Source of the DNA: Hemibagrus wyckioides
Taxonomy: Eukaryota > Chordata > Actinopteri > Siluriformes > Bagridae
NCBI RefSeq assembly: GCF_019097595.1
Contig: NC_080731.1
Span: 19,266,366 to 19,330,365 of the forward strand
Direction of reading: 5' to 3'
Length of the DNA: 64,000 bases
This document shows, piece after piece, positions 1-11,302 of this stretch. The position numbers and the translations under genes were made by a program. The stretch's first letter is position 1. Every line of letters begins with the position of its first letter. The notes beneath the pieces are model-generated. The model was not told where the DNA came from and ran no database searches. It saw nothing but the letters and a program-made list of their open reading frames with translations.

Positions 1-217
1 TTGCATACAGTCTTTTTTTAAACACTCCAAACTTCATTTGTTTATAGTTAAGAAGGTTGAATATTGACACGGGACATTCTGTTATGCAAGAGACCAAAAG
101 AGCTTTGAGTGGATAGTTGAAGAAAATGTGCTCAGAGATTTCAATATCACTTTCGCCTAATTGACAAGAGTTTTGCTCATTTTCAAATTTTGATGTAAGA
201 AATTCTTTCAGTGGATA
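1..217. other. unannotated AT-rich flank
   Basis: No open frame, repeat family or terminal repeat is recognised. The stretch ends at the TA target dinucleotide (216-217) of the first Tc1 element. Confidence 0.5.
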
Positions 218-1273
218 CACTATATTGCCAAAAGTTTTGGGACACCCCTTCAAATCATTGAATTCAGGTGTTCCAATCACTTCCATGGCCACAGGTGTAT
301 AAAATCAAACACCTGGGCATGCAGACTGCTTCTACACACATTTGTGAAAGAATGGGTCACTCTCAGGAGCTCAGAGAATTCAAGCATGGTACTGTGATAG
401 GTTTCCACCTGTGCAATGAAATATTTCGTGAAATTTCCTCACTACTAAATATTCCACAATCAACTGTTAGTGGTATTATAACAAAGTGGAAGCATTTGGG
501 AACAACAGCAACTCAGACAATCAATAGCAACAGACCTCCAAACTTCTTGTGGCTTTCAGATTAGCTCAAGAACAATGTGTAGAGAGCTTTCATGGCTGAG
601 AAGCTGCATTCAAGCCTTACATCACCAAGTGTAATGCAAAGCATCTGATGCAGTGGTGTAAAGCACGGCGCTACTCGACTCTAGAGCAGTGGAGATGTGT
701 TCTATGAAGTGACCAATGACGCTTCACTGTCTTGCGAGTCTGGGTTTGGCGGTTGCCAGGAGAACAGTACTTGTCTGACTACATTATGCCAAGTGTAAAG
801 TTTGGTAGCAGGAGGGATTATGGTGTGGGGTTTAGGGGTTGGACTCAGCCCCTTAGTTCCAGTGAAAGGAAGTCTTAATGCTTCAGCATACCAAGACATT
901 TTGGATAATTTCATGCTCACATCTTTGTGGGAACAGTTTGGGGATGACCCCTTCCTCTTCCAAGTCTGGTGTGGATGAACTTGACTGGCCTGCACAGAGT
1001 CCTGACCTCAACCCGACAGAACACCTTTGGGATGAATTAGAGCGGAGACTGAGCGCCAGGCCTTCTCGTCCAACATCAGTGTCTGACCTCACAAATGTGC
1101 TTCTAAAGAAATGGTCAAAAATTCCAATAAACACACTCCTAAACCTTGTGGAACATCTTCTCAGAGAGTTTTAAGCTGTTATAGCTGCAAAGGCCACACA
1201 GATTAAGAATGGGATGTTATTGAATTCATGTGCATGTAAAAGCAGATGTCCCAAAACTTTTGGCAATATAGTG
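218..1273 (+). mobile_element. Tc1-like transposon, internally deleted
   Basis: Perfect 26-bp terminal inverted repeats (218-243, cactatattgccaaaagt..., and 1248-1273) are flanked by TA on both sides (216-217 and 1274-1275), the target duplication expected of Tc1/mariner. Transposase remnants lie inside. 268-564 covers the N-terminal helix-turn-helix part (motif REISSLLNIPQSTVSGII). 878-1174 covers the C-terminal end with DLNPTEHLWDELERRL. The middle, including the first two catalytic aspartates, is deleted or scrambled and frames change between pieces. At about 1.06 kb it is shorter than the usual 1.3-1.6 kb. It is a dead copy of the same family as 2562-3484. Confidence 0.9.
268..1174 (+). 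pseudogene. Tc1 transposase remnant
   Basis: Two separated open pieces: the N-terminal DNA-binding region (MGHSQELREF..., then the HTH REISSLLNIPQSTVSGI) and, after a disrupted middle, a C-terminal piece with SPDLNPTEHLWDELE, the block that carries the third acidic catalytic residue (E). An intact Tc1 transposase is about 340 residues; this one has lost the DxE core between the pieces. It lies inside the 218-1273 inverted repeats on the same strand. Confidence 0.85.
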
Positions 1274-1275
1274 TA

Positions 1276-1945
1276 TGTCATTCATTAAATTGAAGCTCTT
1301 TTATTGACCCACTGGTTCTCAACTGACAGCCCATCTCTAGTGATGGCACTGATGCACGATGCCGAGTTCACACTTCGAAGTCGTCGGATCACCGTTGTTT
1401 TACATTGCATTCATTCGATGCTATGTTCACATTGCACGATGGATCAGTGACAGGAAGTTTGACACTGTTTGACTTCACAATAGAAAGAATTGCAGAAAAC
1501 TCCGCAAACCGCGTTTCACAAACAAATGCACTTGAGAAGTGATAAGCCATGCTTGCTGATATTGTGGTCTATAACTCTTCCCCGAACTGCCCGCTGCCCT
1601 GTATCTCGTTCTCTCATTGGCTGTAGGTCATCGCAGAGGTATGTTTCAGTCACACTGCAGGATTTTACATCGCAAACAGGTCCAGATATTTAGCATGCCA
1701 AATATTTCACATTGGGACTTGTCTATGTAGTGGCCAAGGAAAGCATCACAATCCCCTCATTCCTCCAGGTGCCCCCTATAAGGTGTCTCACGATTGGTTC
1801 GTTTTACGGCCAATCATCTTTTAGTTTCTGCTGGAGTTCATGATTCAAAGGAGTGCAGCACCAGAGAGATACATCAACACCATAGCATATTTTTATCAAT
1901 ATAATTGTGTCTGTTTTGTGACAGTGACCACATTTTTAATACAAT
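1276..1945. other. no gene; possible outer element end near 1359
   Basis: No coding region is recognised. The 16-mer atgccgagttcacact at 1359-1374 recurs inverted at about 13,408-13,423, so this may hold one end of a very large, nested DNA element. The short open frame near 1490-1693 has no recognisable motif. Confidence 0.35.
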
Positions 1946-2561
1946 CAGTGGCGGCTGGTGCTAAAACAATTTGGGGCGGGTTGGTGGTTGCAAACAAATT
2001 TAAAATGAAACTGTTAGTAATGCAGGACTGTTAATAGCCATTTATCAGGTGATTGTGTATCATTACTGCTAAGATAAAATATTTAGAATGTTACTGTTAA
2101 AGTCAATTAGTAAAGCATGCAATAAATTTACTATGAACCCAGTTGGTAAATTTGAGTTCAATATGGGTTTATTATCAGTAATGAAGTAATGAAGGTAATC
2201 ATTAAAATAAAAAACAGACATGCTGGAAGGTTGCCTAATCACAGGCCAGTGGCACTACTTAAAAATAAATTTTGCTCTCATTTCATTCTAGCTTGCAAAT
2301 TTCTCAAGATATTTCTCTTGCTTCTACATTAATCAGTACCTGTCCATTAACTGACAATCTACTGTGTGGTTATGAGACTTGTTGAGAATGGTCCAATCAC
2401 ATGAGGCCAAATATATAAAAAACAATATTGATTCACCAACAACAAAACGTTTGTTGTTAGCTAATCAATTTTGGAAGAAGACAATCAGAGCTCAGCCTTA
2501 CATCATGTGCTTTTCAAAACATTACGGACCTACACACACTTGTGCGCCCCACACACACATA

Positions 2562-3484
2562 CACTATATTGCCAAAAGTATTCTCTCACCCATCCAAATA
2601 ATCAGAATCAGGTGTTCCAATCACTTCCATGGCCACAGGTGTATAAAATCAAGCACCTAGGCATGCAGACTGTTTTTACAAACATTTGTGAAAGAATGGG
2701 TCGCTCTCAGGAGCTCAGTGAATTCCAGCGTGGAACTGTGATAGGATGCCACCTGTGTAACAAATCCAGTCGTGAAATTTCCTCACTCCTAAATATTCCA
2801 CAGTCAACTGTCAGCTGTATTATAAGAACGTGGAAGTGTTTGGGAACGACAGCAACTCAGCCACGAAGTGGTAGGCCACGTAAACTGACGGAGCGGGGTC
2901 AGCGGATGCTGAGGCGCATAGTGCGAAGAGGTCGCCAACTTTCTGCAGAGTCAATCGCTACAGACCTCCAAACTTCATGTGGCCTTCAGATTAGCTCAAG
3001 AACAGTGTGCAGAGAGCTTCATGGAATGGGTTTCCATGGCCGAGCAGCTGCATCCAAGCCATACATCACCAAGTGCAATGCAAAGCGTCGGATGCAGTGG
3101 TGTAAAGCAGTTTAGTGCACAAACCAAGGTCCATAAAGACATGGATGACAGAGTCTGGTGTGGATGAACTTGACTGGCCTGCACAGAGTCCTGACCTCAA
3201 CCCGATAGAACACCTTTGGGATGAATTAGAGCGGAGACTGAGAGCCAGGCCTTCTCGTCCAACATCAGTGTGTGACCTCACAAATGCGTTTCTGGAAGAA
3301 TGGTCAAAAATTCCCATAAACACACTCCTAAACCTTGTGGACAGCCTTCCCAGAAGAGTTGAAGCTGTTATAGCTGCAAAGGGCGGACCGACGTCATATT
3401 GAACCCTATGGATTAGGAATGGGATGTCACTTAAGTTCATATGCGAGTCAAGGCAGGTGAGCGAATAGTTTTGGCAGTATAGTG
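2562..3484 (+). mobile_element. Tc1-like transposon, internally deleted (second copy)
   Basis: Inverted ends are cactatattgccaaaagta at 2562 and its imperfect complement ending at 3484, with TA at 2560-2561 and 3485-3486. The ends and coding sequence match the copy at 218-1273, so both belong to one family, but the internal deletions differ. It sits inside the degenerate hAT-like element. Confidence 0.9.
2697..3402 (+). pseudogene. Tc1 transposase, core deleted
   Basis: The N-terminal half is well preserved in one frame (about 2697-3115): MGRSQELSEF, a first helix-turn-helix REISSLLNIPQSTVSCII, a GRPRKL-type AT-hook-like linker, and the second HTH region ending near KRRMQWCKA. The frame then jumps (3115-3402) straight to the C-terminal block SPDLNPIEHLWDELERRL. 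The deletion removes both catalytic aspartates (the WSDE and DN blocks) but leaves the E. The protein could still bind DNA in principle but cannot catalyse transposition; that is inference from family knowledge. Confidence 0.85.
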
Positions 3485-3847
3485 TATTAAATACAGTTTC
3501 GATTTGTTGAAATTTAAATAAAATGTTAATTTGACTAAAAGTGGAATAGTATGACTGAATGATTTTATTTCATTATTATAATATTTAATTATTGTTAATG
3601 TGTTGAAGTAGCAGTCTTCTCTGGCTAACTTTAAGGGGGCGGTGCCCCAGCGCTCTATATTGACCTGCTGCCACTTCAGACATTAACTGAGATGCAAGAT
3701 TGCCCCAAATGACAATATACACATAATGCTGTGAAAAATGTCCGGTGAGACTTCACTTGTTGGTGCATCAGTGAATGTAATATCTAGATTACAGTCAGAA
3801 GATTGTCAGTTAAAGTGTCAGACCTAGCATTAATGTAGTTGTTTACA

Positions 3848-4080
3848 TGTGAAATTTACATTTACATTTCTGGCATTTGGCAGACGCTCTTATCCAGAGC
3901 GACATACAAAAGTGCTTTAAGTCACTATCATTGAAAACATTAACACTGGTTCAATAGGTTACAGACTTAGGATACCATTAGCCTATTTTTTTTTTAAACA
4001 TAACAATACATAAACAGAGAAAGATAAGAGCTAGTTTAAGTGACATTTATGAAATGACATACCTGCTTACATAGATGCTT
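3848..4080 (-). repeat. dispersed fish repeat (ggcagacgctcttatccagag type)
   Basis: Contains tttggcagacgctcttatcc followed by a body with acactggttcaataggtta. The same order appears at 43,477-43,600. The tccagagcgac motif resembles the 3' tail of V-SINE/L2-type fish retroposons. No coding capacity. Confidence 0.55.
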
Positions 4081-4505
4081 TCTGTGCAATTCATTTACAG
4101 TTTGAACAATTTTTGGCGATTTTTCAACAAATTGGGCAAGCTTTTTTTGTGAATAAAAATACTGCATATTGTAATGGCCAGGGGCGTTTCTAGCATTTGA
4201 AAACAGGAAATGAGCCCGAAAGATCAGGGGCTAATCAGGGAGAAAGGCTAAGCTAGAATAACATGTTTTGAAAGAGCATTTTATTATTGTTATTGTCATT
4301 TTTAATATTGTTTAATAATAAACACAAATAAACAGTATGCAACTTTTAAAAAATCATTCAATCTTGTTTTCTGACTCCTCCCATCATTTCAGAGTCTTGC
4401 TACTAAAAAAGGAGTTCATTATATTCATTACATTTTCTCTCACACAGGTACCATGTAATATTATCTCTTTTACAGCTTGCGTGTGAAGCAGTGCCGTGTA
4501 GATAC

Positions 4506-4507
<2 letters not shown>

Positions 4508-4539
<32 letters not shown>

Positions 4540-4572
4540 GTAGTAGTAGTAGTAGTAGTAGTAGTATTATTA
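4508..4572. repeat. (TTA)n/(GTA)n microsatellite
   Basis: A run of TTA/ATT triplets switches into a run of AGT triplets. A poly-Leu/poly-Val open frame over it is a repeat artefact. Confidence 0.95.
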
Positions 4573-4650
4573 TTTTACAATAATCTTTATTATACTTGCG
4601 CCTATTATTTCATTCCTCATTTATTTCTTTTTTATTATTTTTTTACAGCC

Positions 4651-4722
4651 TCTCTTCTCTTCTCTTCTCTTCTCTTCTCTTCTCTTCTCTTCTCTTCTCT
4701 TCTCTTCTCTTCTCTTCTCTTA
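4651..4722. repeat. (TCTCT)n pentanucleotide microsatellite
   Basis: About 14 copies of the pentamer tctct in a row. Long apparent Ser/Leu-rich frames here are artefacts. Confidence 0.95.
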
Positions 4723-5317
4723 TTGTTCTCTCATCTCTCATTCTCTCATCAGTCTTACTGCTTGTAACTTGCCTACTTCATGCTCTTGATGACTTCTATC
4801 CTATTTCTTTGAGGGTGGAATCATCAGAGAGTATCTCCGAGACTGGACTTGAGCAAAACGGTCAATTATCATACGAGTATTTATAGAGCTGAGACTTCCT
4901 TTATCAATAGACAGAACAGCTGAATGATGGAGTCTGTTCTGGTCCATTGTTCACCTAAGTCATGTCTGTATTTTAACTTAAATACTGCATTAGTGGAATA
5001 ATAGAAAGTCATGATGTTCAGACTGTAATGTCTTAGTGCTTTAACAGTTTATATTTTATTTAGATCTATCTTTAGGTTTATTTAATTTAAGGCTTTTGTA
5101 CGTCTTGGGTATGGAATAATATTCAAAATGGTCAGGGGTTTTCAGAATCAGAGACAGTGGGCCTCCTTTTTGACACAATATACATTTGTTAGCCGACTTT
5201 AATCAACTGTGTTAGCATTAAAAATTAAAAGTTAGACTTTTATCTGAATAAGTTTGTTGTGTTTTCTGAAAGTTTTTATTTATTACTGTCACGCTCAAGG
5301 GCTGTAAGGTATTTTTG

Positions 5318-5364
5318 TCATGTGGTGTGTGTGTGTGTATAGGTGTGTTTTAGTTTTAGTGTTT
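5318..5364. repeat. GTGTG minisatellite, left part of split array
   Basis: One degenerate unit (tcatgtggtgtgtgtgtgtg, then ataggtgtgttttag) of the array seen in seven units at 12,430-12,690, on the other side of the hAT insertion. Confidence 0.7.
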
Positions 5365-5812
5365 TAGTGTTGGGTAGGTTACTTTGGAAATGTAATAGGT
5401 TAGAGATTACAGATTCCCCTGTTTAAAATGTAATAAGTCGTGTAACTTTTCAATTACTTTATAAAAGTAAAGTAACTGATTACATTTGATTACTTTTGGA
5501 TTACTTTTAAGTTTCTAATGGATATTTTCAACTAAATCATTTCCAAACATTTATCCCAGGCAGGGTTAACCTTACAGTAGAACTCAACTCTGTTTACTGT
5601 TAGAATTTTAAATCCTTCATCACTTGAATTAAGATTATATTAATTTAATTTGAAGCACAGCCACAAAACCAGACTTCATAACAAAAATTGTTTAATACTG
5701 TTTTAGGAATCAAACCTTTGCATAGCTATGACAGGACACACTGGCAAGTAACAATGCCTTGGAAAAAAAACAAAACATAATATGAAAAGAGCTATATATT
5801 TTCTGTCAAGGG

Positions 5813-7241
5813 TTCAAATTCAAATTCAAATTTTATTTGTCACATACATTTACATACACAGTACAACATGTAGTGAAATGTTTTTTCACGACTGTCCAGC
5901 ATGTAAACATTTATAAAGGTATGTGGGAAAGAGATCCATAAAAATAAAGATAAAAATAAAACTAGAGTATCTTAAAAGTATAAAAATAGAAAATAGAAAA
6001 TAAAGTAAAATAAAATATAATATAGATAAGATGGAGCGGAAGCACTTCCCTGAACGCAACAGAGAAAAGAGTCCATTGTTGGGATGGCTGAGGTCCTTCA
6101 CAATATTCCTGGCAACCGGGCACCGCTTGCTGTAGATGTCCTGCAGGTCAGGGAGCTCGGTGTGGATGGTACGTTCAGCTAAACGCACCACTCTCCGGAG
6201 GACTTGCCTGTCCTGCATGGTGCTGTTCCCGAACCAGGAAGTGATGCTACCCGTCAGGACGCTCTCAATGGTGCAGGTGTAAAAAGTCTTTAGCACCTGA
6301 GAGGGAAGTTTAAAGTCCCTAAAGCGTCTCAGGTAGTATAGATGCTGCCGGGCCTTCTTCACCAGGGTGTTGGTATGACAGGACCAAGTCAAGTCCTGCG
6401 TGACGTGAACACCTAGGTACCGGAAGCTGTCCACTCTCTCCACTGGGGTTCCACTGATCATGGTCGGTTGGTATGACCGCTCCTGCTTTGTACTGCAGTC
6501 CACTATTAACTCCTTAGTCTTGCTGATGTTCAGGAGTAGGTTGTTCACCTGGCACCAGCTCTCCAGGTTTTTAATCTCCCGTAGGTAGGCCGTCTCGTCA
6601 TTGTTTGAGATCAGGCCCAATACAACAGTGTCATCAGCAAACTTAATGATGGTGGTGGAGTTGGAAGTGGTCACACAGTCATAAGTGTACAGTGAGTACA
6701 GCAGGGGGCTCAGAACACAACCTTGAGGAGCTCCAGTGCTGAGGGAGATGGAGGATGAGGTGTTTGCCCATCCGTACGGCTTGTGGTCTGTCCGTCAGGA
6801 AGTTGGAAATCCACTGGCACAGGGGTGTGCTGAGGCCTAGGACCTCCAACTTAGAGGTGAGTGGGGAAGGAATTATGGTGTTGAACGCTGAACTGTAGTC
6901 CACAAACAGCATTTTTACATAATTCCCTTTTCTGCAGTCCAGATGGCTTGTTGTTGTGTGAAGGAGGTGTGAAATGGCGTCCTCAGTGGAGCGGTTTTGC
7001 CTGTACGCAAACTGTAGCGGATCCAGTGTGTCTGGTAGTGATGCAGTGATGAAGTCTCTGACCAGTCTTTCAAAGCACTTCATCACTATTGAAGTCAGGG
7101 CTACAGGGCGGTAGTCATTGAGGCAGGTGGGCTGGGGTTTCTTCGGGACAGGAACAATGGTGGACTGTTTGAAGCATGAGGGGACTGTAGACTGTTTCAG
7201 GGAGAGGTTGAAGATCTCGGTGAACACCAGTGCTAGCTGGT
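5813..7241 (-). mobile_element. LINE (CR1/L2/Rex1 group), 5'-truncated copy A
   Basis: The minus-strand 3' end carries an (aaattc)n tail at about 5813-5836 followed by ttttatttgtcacatac. Coding pieces run to 7241, where the copy stops abruptly, as expected of 5' truncation during target-primed reverse transcription. The same 3' UTR and coding sequence recur at 14,154-15,390 and 36,614-39,962. It lies inside the hAT element 5,365-12,429. Confidence 0.85.
5886..7227 (-). pseudogene. LINE reverse transcriptase, frameshifted
   Basis: Minus-strand frame 7227-6679 contains RT blocks: [43 protein letters not shown] and [16 protein letters not shown] frameshift near 6,760-6,680 destroys the [10 protein letters not shown] block. 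Frame 6674-5886 continues with the catalytic FADDT box (IIKFADDTVVLGL), ISKTKELIVDC, FRYLGVHV and the C-terminal SLLRSGK motif. The endonuclease domain is absent because of 5' truncation. The family makes a single ORF2 of about 900-1000 residues with APE endonuclease plus RT. This copy cannot retrotranspose. Confidence 0.88.
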
Positions 7242-7354
7242 CAGCGCATACTTATGGTTCATAAATAGAAGTGTGCCTGGTAAAGGCAGCTAGCAGCAGG
7301 GACGATTTTAGGATTTTCATTTAAGGGGGGCTCAGCCCCCAATGAGGGTATAAT

Positions 7355-7723
7355 TGTAACATCACACCCAGATCCAGAACACCAGAGGGAGCCCTCGCCC
7401 GAGTATTAGCACTCTCATACTCACTTCCTGGTTTGTTTTAGCATTTAAGCAGCATGCTCCCTTTGTTCATTGTGAAGTATCGTTCCTTCGTGACATACTA
7501 AGCCTTGCCATAGTTCTGCTCTCAGATTGTTTCTTGTGTATGATCCTTGCCTTCGTCTTCAACTTCGAGTTTCGGTTTTGTGTTTCGGTATTGATTTTCT
7601 AGTGTTTGATTTCCGACTTTTGAACTTGGCCTCGTCTATACGGTTTATGATTCCTGCCTGTGTGAGTTTAAATAAAGATCTGCACATGGATTCGAACACT
7701 CCTGTCTCCGACAAGTCGTTACA
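7355..7723 (+). repeat. Gypsy 5' LTR
   Basis: Starts TGTAAC and ends GTTACA, a perfect 6-bp terminal inversion. A polyadenylation signal aataaa lies near 7671. The 3' end is set by this inversion, since the partner LTR is cut short. Confidence 0.75.
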
Positions 7724-8771
7724 GGATACTTCACCAACTACGAATCCAGCGGATCTACAAGCAACTTTGTGGCGTCAGGGAGTTCTTATCAGGGCTTACC
7801 AAGCTAAGGTGGATTCTCTGAAAGCGGCTAATCTACAGCTACAGCAACAAGCTCAGAGCTCGGCAGCCGCCCCAGCACCCACGCCACCGTCAAGTAGTGA
7901 GTTTCCCAGTTTTGCTCTTCCCGAAAAGTTTGATGGGTCCGCCGACCATTGCAGAGGTTTTCTACGTCAGTGTGATAACTTCTTTGCACAACAACCAGAG
8001 GCCTATGACAACGACACTACCAGGTGCGCGTTCATGTTATCCTTGCTAACTGGTAAAGTACTAGACTGGGCCTCAGCAGTTTGGGACTCGGATCCCCAAG
8101 TAGGGAGCTCTGTTAACTACTTCACTGAACTTATTCGGGAGGTGTTTGAATACCCAGCTGGAGGGAAAGACATTTCTGTGCAGCTGCTCGAACTACGCCA
8201 GGGTTCTGAGTCGGCGGCTGAGTACGCCATCAAATTTCCTACGTTGGCGGCTCAGTCAGGCTGGAATACACCAGCACTCATGGCAGTGTTCCGCGAGGGT
8301 CTCAATCCGTCCCTGAAGGCTGAGATGGTGTGTCGAGACACAAACATCACTCTTTCTCAGTACATCTCCACGGCTGTCAGACTGGATAATCTGTGCCGCC
8401 AATACAATGCTCATGCGTCCGCCACATGTTCACTACCTCACCCCATATCAGAGGGTTGCTACTCGGAATCCATGCAGCTGGGGAGAGCTCGTGTTTCTGA
8501 GGAGGAGTGTCAGCGTCACACTCAACAGCAGCTGTGTTTCTACTGCGGGAAGCCAGGCCATCGAGTTTATCACTGCCCAGAGAAACCTACCACATCTCAA
8601 GTAGGAAAAGCTAACACGGTGTCTAAGCTTACCCTCCCTGCCTTTCTACTCAATGGTAATGAACGTTTTCATGTCACAGAGTTGATTGACTCGGGCTCGG
8701 CAGTCAACCTGATAGACCTGACCTGGTGCTCAAACTCAAGCTGCCTGCTATCCCTTGTACCCCACCTCTGA
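7686..8771 (+). pseudogene. Gypsy gag with start of protease
   Basis: A 361-residue frame starting at an ATG at 7686 (MDSNTPVSD). A leucine/glutamine-rich coiled stretch comes first (near residues 28-55). Then comes the retrotransposon gag capsid-like domain (FALPEKFDGSADHC ... FTELIREVFEYP ... FREGLNPSLKAEMV), and then a CCHC zinc knuckle (CFYCGKPGHRVYHC). The aspartic protease begins with the active-site triplet in ELIDSGSAVNLID. The frame then breaks near 8,720. The true family start may be slightly downstream (around 7,740), where NPADLQATLW resembles the usual MDPADLQ-type gag start; this is inference. Confidence 0.85.
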
Positions 8772-9041
8772 GAGTGACTGCTATCAACGATCAGCCCATA
8801 GGAGAAGGGCTTCTCACTCATCAGACACCCGTAATGGACTTACAAATTGGATTATTTCACCATGAGAGACTATCATTTTTTATTCTCCAATCCCATCGTC
8901 CTGGGCCTCCCATGGCTACGGCTTCACGATCCGCACATTTCATGGAAGGAGGGAGAACTCAAGAACTGGTCCAGAACCTGTCTGGCAAACTGCTTCGCTG
9001 ATCCCACGCCCATGCCTCTCTACTTCTGTCGAAAGCCCTGA
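8726..9041 (+). pseudogene. Gypsy protease C-terminus, frameshifted
   Basis: Two overlapping frames (from 8726 and from 8847) carry the remainder of the protease-like domain: LKLPAIPCTPPLRVTAIND in one, [19 protein letters not shown] in the other. The latter matches the G-[LM]-PWL-x3-[ND]-P-x-[IV]-[DS]-W block found between protease and RT in Gypsy pol. At least two frameshifts relative to gag and pol are needed. Confidence 0.75.
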
Positions 9042-9168
9042 GTCCTCGTCCCCAGTCACACTCCCCAATGAATACTGTGACCTCTGGGATGTTTTCAGTA
9101 AAGAAAAAGCAACCAAATTACCACCACACCGGTCCTGGGATTATGCTATTGACCTCCTCCCGAATGCC

Positions 9169-10797
9169 ATGCCTCCCAAAAATCGTGTTTATCCTCTCTC
9201 TCTTCCAGAAAAAAGAGCTATGGAGGAGTATATCGAAGAAGCCCTTGCTGCAGGGTATATCCGACCATCTACATCTCCGTCTGCGGCAGGGTTCTTCTTC
9301 GTGGAAAAGAAGGATGGAGGCCTACGACCCTGCATTGATTATAGAGGTTTGAACGCCATAACCATTCCTTATCCCTATCCTCTTCCACTAGTCCCCGCAG
9401 CGCTTGAACAGTTACAGGGGGCTAAAATATTCACCAAGCTGGATCTCTGCAGCGCTTATAACCTCATCAGGATAAGAGAGGGTGACGAATGGAAAACTGC
9501 ATTCCATACAACACAAGGACATTATGAATATCTAGTCATGCCTTATGGACTTACTAACGCCCCTGTTGTCTTCCAGTCTCTCATCAACGAGGTATTTAGA
9601 GACATGCTCAACAAACACGTCATAGCATACATAGATGATATACTGATTTACTCCCCCAACCATGAGGAACACGTTAAGCATGTGCGGGCAGTCCTCAAGC
9701 GACTTGCTGAGCATCACCTCTATGTCAAGCTCGAAAAGTGTGAAAGCCCAAGCTCGGGTCACCCCGGCATTCAGCGTACCACCCAACTCCTACGTCATAG
9801 ATTTTGGTGGCCATCACTTAAAGCCGACGTGGAAAAATATGTCAAATCCTGTCCCACGTGTGCCCAATCTCGTATGAGCAATCTACTTCCAGCTGGATTA
9901 TTGAAACCGCTGCCTACTCCACGACGACCATGGTCTCACATTTCCACAGACTTTCTCACAGATCTACCCGAGTCTCAGGGGTTCACCACTGTAATGGTGG
10001 TTATTGATCGGTTCTCCAAGGCCTGTAAGCTTATTCCCATGAAAGGGTTACCGACAGCCATGGAAACCGCCCAAGCCTTGTTCCACAATGTGTTCCGTAA
10101 TTATGGCCTTCCAGAAGACGTTGTCTCAGATAGGGGCCCACAGTTCACGTCACGGGTTTGGAAGGAATTCTGTAAACAGTTGGGGATCAACGTCAGTCTA
10201 AGTTCTGGATACCATCCCCAATCTAATGGCCAAGCTGAACGCCTGAACCAAGAGTTGGGAAGATTCCTGAGGGCATACTGCAGTAGAGAACAGCAACGCT
10301 GGAGTGAGTTCCTTCCCTGGGCAGAGTATGCACAGAATTCTCTAACCCACTCTTCCACAGGCCTCACCCCATTCCAGTGTGTCCTCGGCTACCAACCACC
10401 ATTGTTTCCATGGTCAGGAGAACCCTCGGACGTCCCTGCAGTAGATGATTGGTCCAGGCGGAGTCAGGAGGTTTGGGAGCGAGCCCATGTACGCCTTCAA
10501 AGGGCAGTCCGCAGGCAGGAGATCCAAGCAAACCGCCATCGACGCCCCCACCCTGCCTACCGGGTGGGCCAAAAGGTCTGGCTCTCCACGCGGAATCTAA
10601 AATTGCGTCTCCCTTGCCGTAAGCTCAGCCCAAAGTTTATCGGACCATTCCGGATCGTTCGCCAGGTTAACCCAGTCTCTCTCAGTCTCTACCCAGGGCA
10701 TATCGTATTTCCCCTACCTTCCATGTGTCTCTTCTTAAGCCCTTTCACGTACCACAGACAACCAACCCCGCCTCCAGTGAACCACCTCCACCCCTAG
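9169..10797 (+). pseudogene. Gypsy pol: RT joined directly to integrase
   Basis: One open frame of 542 residues. RT blocks: [64 protein letters not shown] and the catalytic box [10 protein letters not shown]. After VKLEKCE (about residue 193) it passes without a stop to the HHCC zinc-binding end of integrase ([21 protein letters not shown]), so the RT connection and the whole RNase H are deleted in frame. The integrase core keeps its three acidic positions: the D of [10 protein letters not shown], the D of [11 protein letters not shown] and the E of [10 protein letters not shown]. The frame runs off near 10,700, before the chromodomain. The exact in-frame join is odd enough to be worth checking. 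Confidence 0.9.
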
Positions 10798-11054
10798 ACG
10801 TTGACGGTTCCCTCGCTTATTGGGTACATGCCATCCTTAACTCCCGTCGTCTAGGAGGCCGTCTTCAATACTTAGTGGACTGGGAGGGGTATGGCCCAGA
10901 GGAACGCTGCTGGGTAAACGCTGCAGATATTCTGGACCCGTCACTCACGGAGGAGTTTCACCGTGCCTTCCCCAACCGACCCGCACCTCGGCCTCGGGGA
11001 CGTCCACGTCGTCGAACACCTGGAGGTGTTCCTAGAGGGGGGGGGGTTCTGTAA
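10725..11054 (+). pseudogene. Gypsy integrase C-terminal chromodomain
   Basis: In another frame from pol, SLLKPFHVP is followed by a chromodomain-like segment: [38 protein letters not shown], then an Arg/Pro-rich tail. Chromodomains at the integrase C-terminus mark chromovirus-type Gypsy elements and direct integration to marked chromatin. A +1/-1 shift near 10,700 separates it from the rest of pol. Confidence 0.85.
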
Positions 11055-11302
11055 CATCACACCCAGATCCAGAACACCAGAGGGAGCCCTCGCCCGAGTA
11101 TTAGCACTCTCGTACTCACTTCCTGGTTTGTTTTAGCATTTAAGCAGCATGCTCCCTTTGTTCATTGTGAAGTATCGTTCCTTCGTGACATACTAAGCCT
11201 TGCCATAGTTCTGCTCTCAGATTGTTTCTTGTGTATGATCCTTGCCTTCGTCTTCGACTTCGAGTTTCGGTTTTGTGTTTCGGTATTGATTTTCTAGTGT
11301 TT
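11050..11302 (+). repeat. Gypsy 3' LTR, truncated
   Basis: Matches 7355-7607 with two substitutions and no gaps, then diverges at 11,303. The last 116 bp of the LTR, with the polyadenylation signal, are gone, so no target duplication can be read. Confidence 0.9.

Larger units (their letters stand above)
1946..3677. mobile_element. hAT-like non-autonomous element, interrupted by a Tc1
   Basis: The left end cagtggcggctggtgc and the right end (tgacctgctgccactt, about 3661-3676) are imperfect inverted repeats, with G/C-rich blocks (ttggggcgg near 1970, gggggcggtgcccc near 3637) just inside, a layout common in fish hAT-derived elements. No clear 8-bp target duplication was found and no transposase frame is seen. 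A Tc1 element (2562-3484) is nested within, so this element is older. Confidence 0.45.
7355..11302 (+). mobile_element. Gypsy (Metaviridae-type) LTR retrotransposon with chromodomain
   Basis: A 5' LTR (7355-7723) and a truncated 3' LTR (11,050-11,302) flank gag, protease, reverse transcriptase, integrase and chromodomain coding remnants in sense orientation. A purine-rich tract (agagggggggggg, about 11,030-11,044) directly precedes the 3' LTR and fits the plus-strand primer. Over the 253 aligned LTR bases only 2 differences are visible, so the insertion is young compared with its neighbours. Frame breaks near 8,720 and 10,700 and a missing RNase H make it non-autonomous. Confidence 0.92.

Noticed and set aside
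702..1134. Minus-strand frames over the first Tc1
   Set aside because: They are antisense shadows of the transposase remnant, with no motif of their own. The same applies to minus frames at 2,996-3,440, 18,421-19,222, 37,349-37,803 and 54,166-54,411.
4477..4886. Poly-Leu/Ser-rich open frames
   Set aside because: They are translations of TTA/GTA and TCTCT microsatellites.
5365..5380. 8-bp target duplication of the outer hAT
   Set aside because: Flanking gtttta/ttttag words are part of the minisatellite, so no duplication can be claimed.
9532..9786. Minus-strand frame within Gypsy RT
   Set aside because: Antisense shadow of a strongly recognisable RT.
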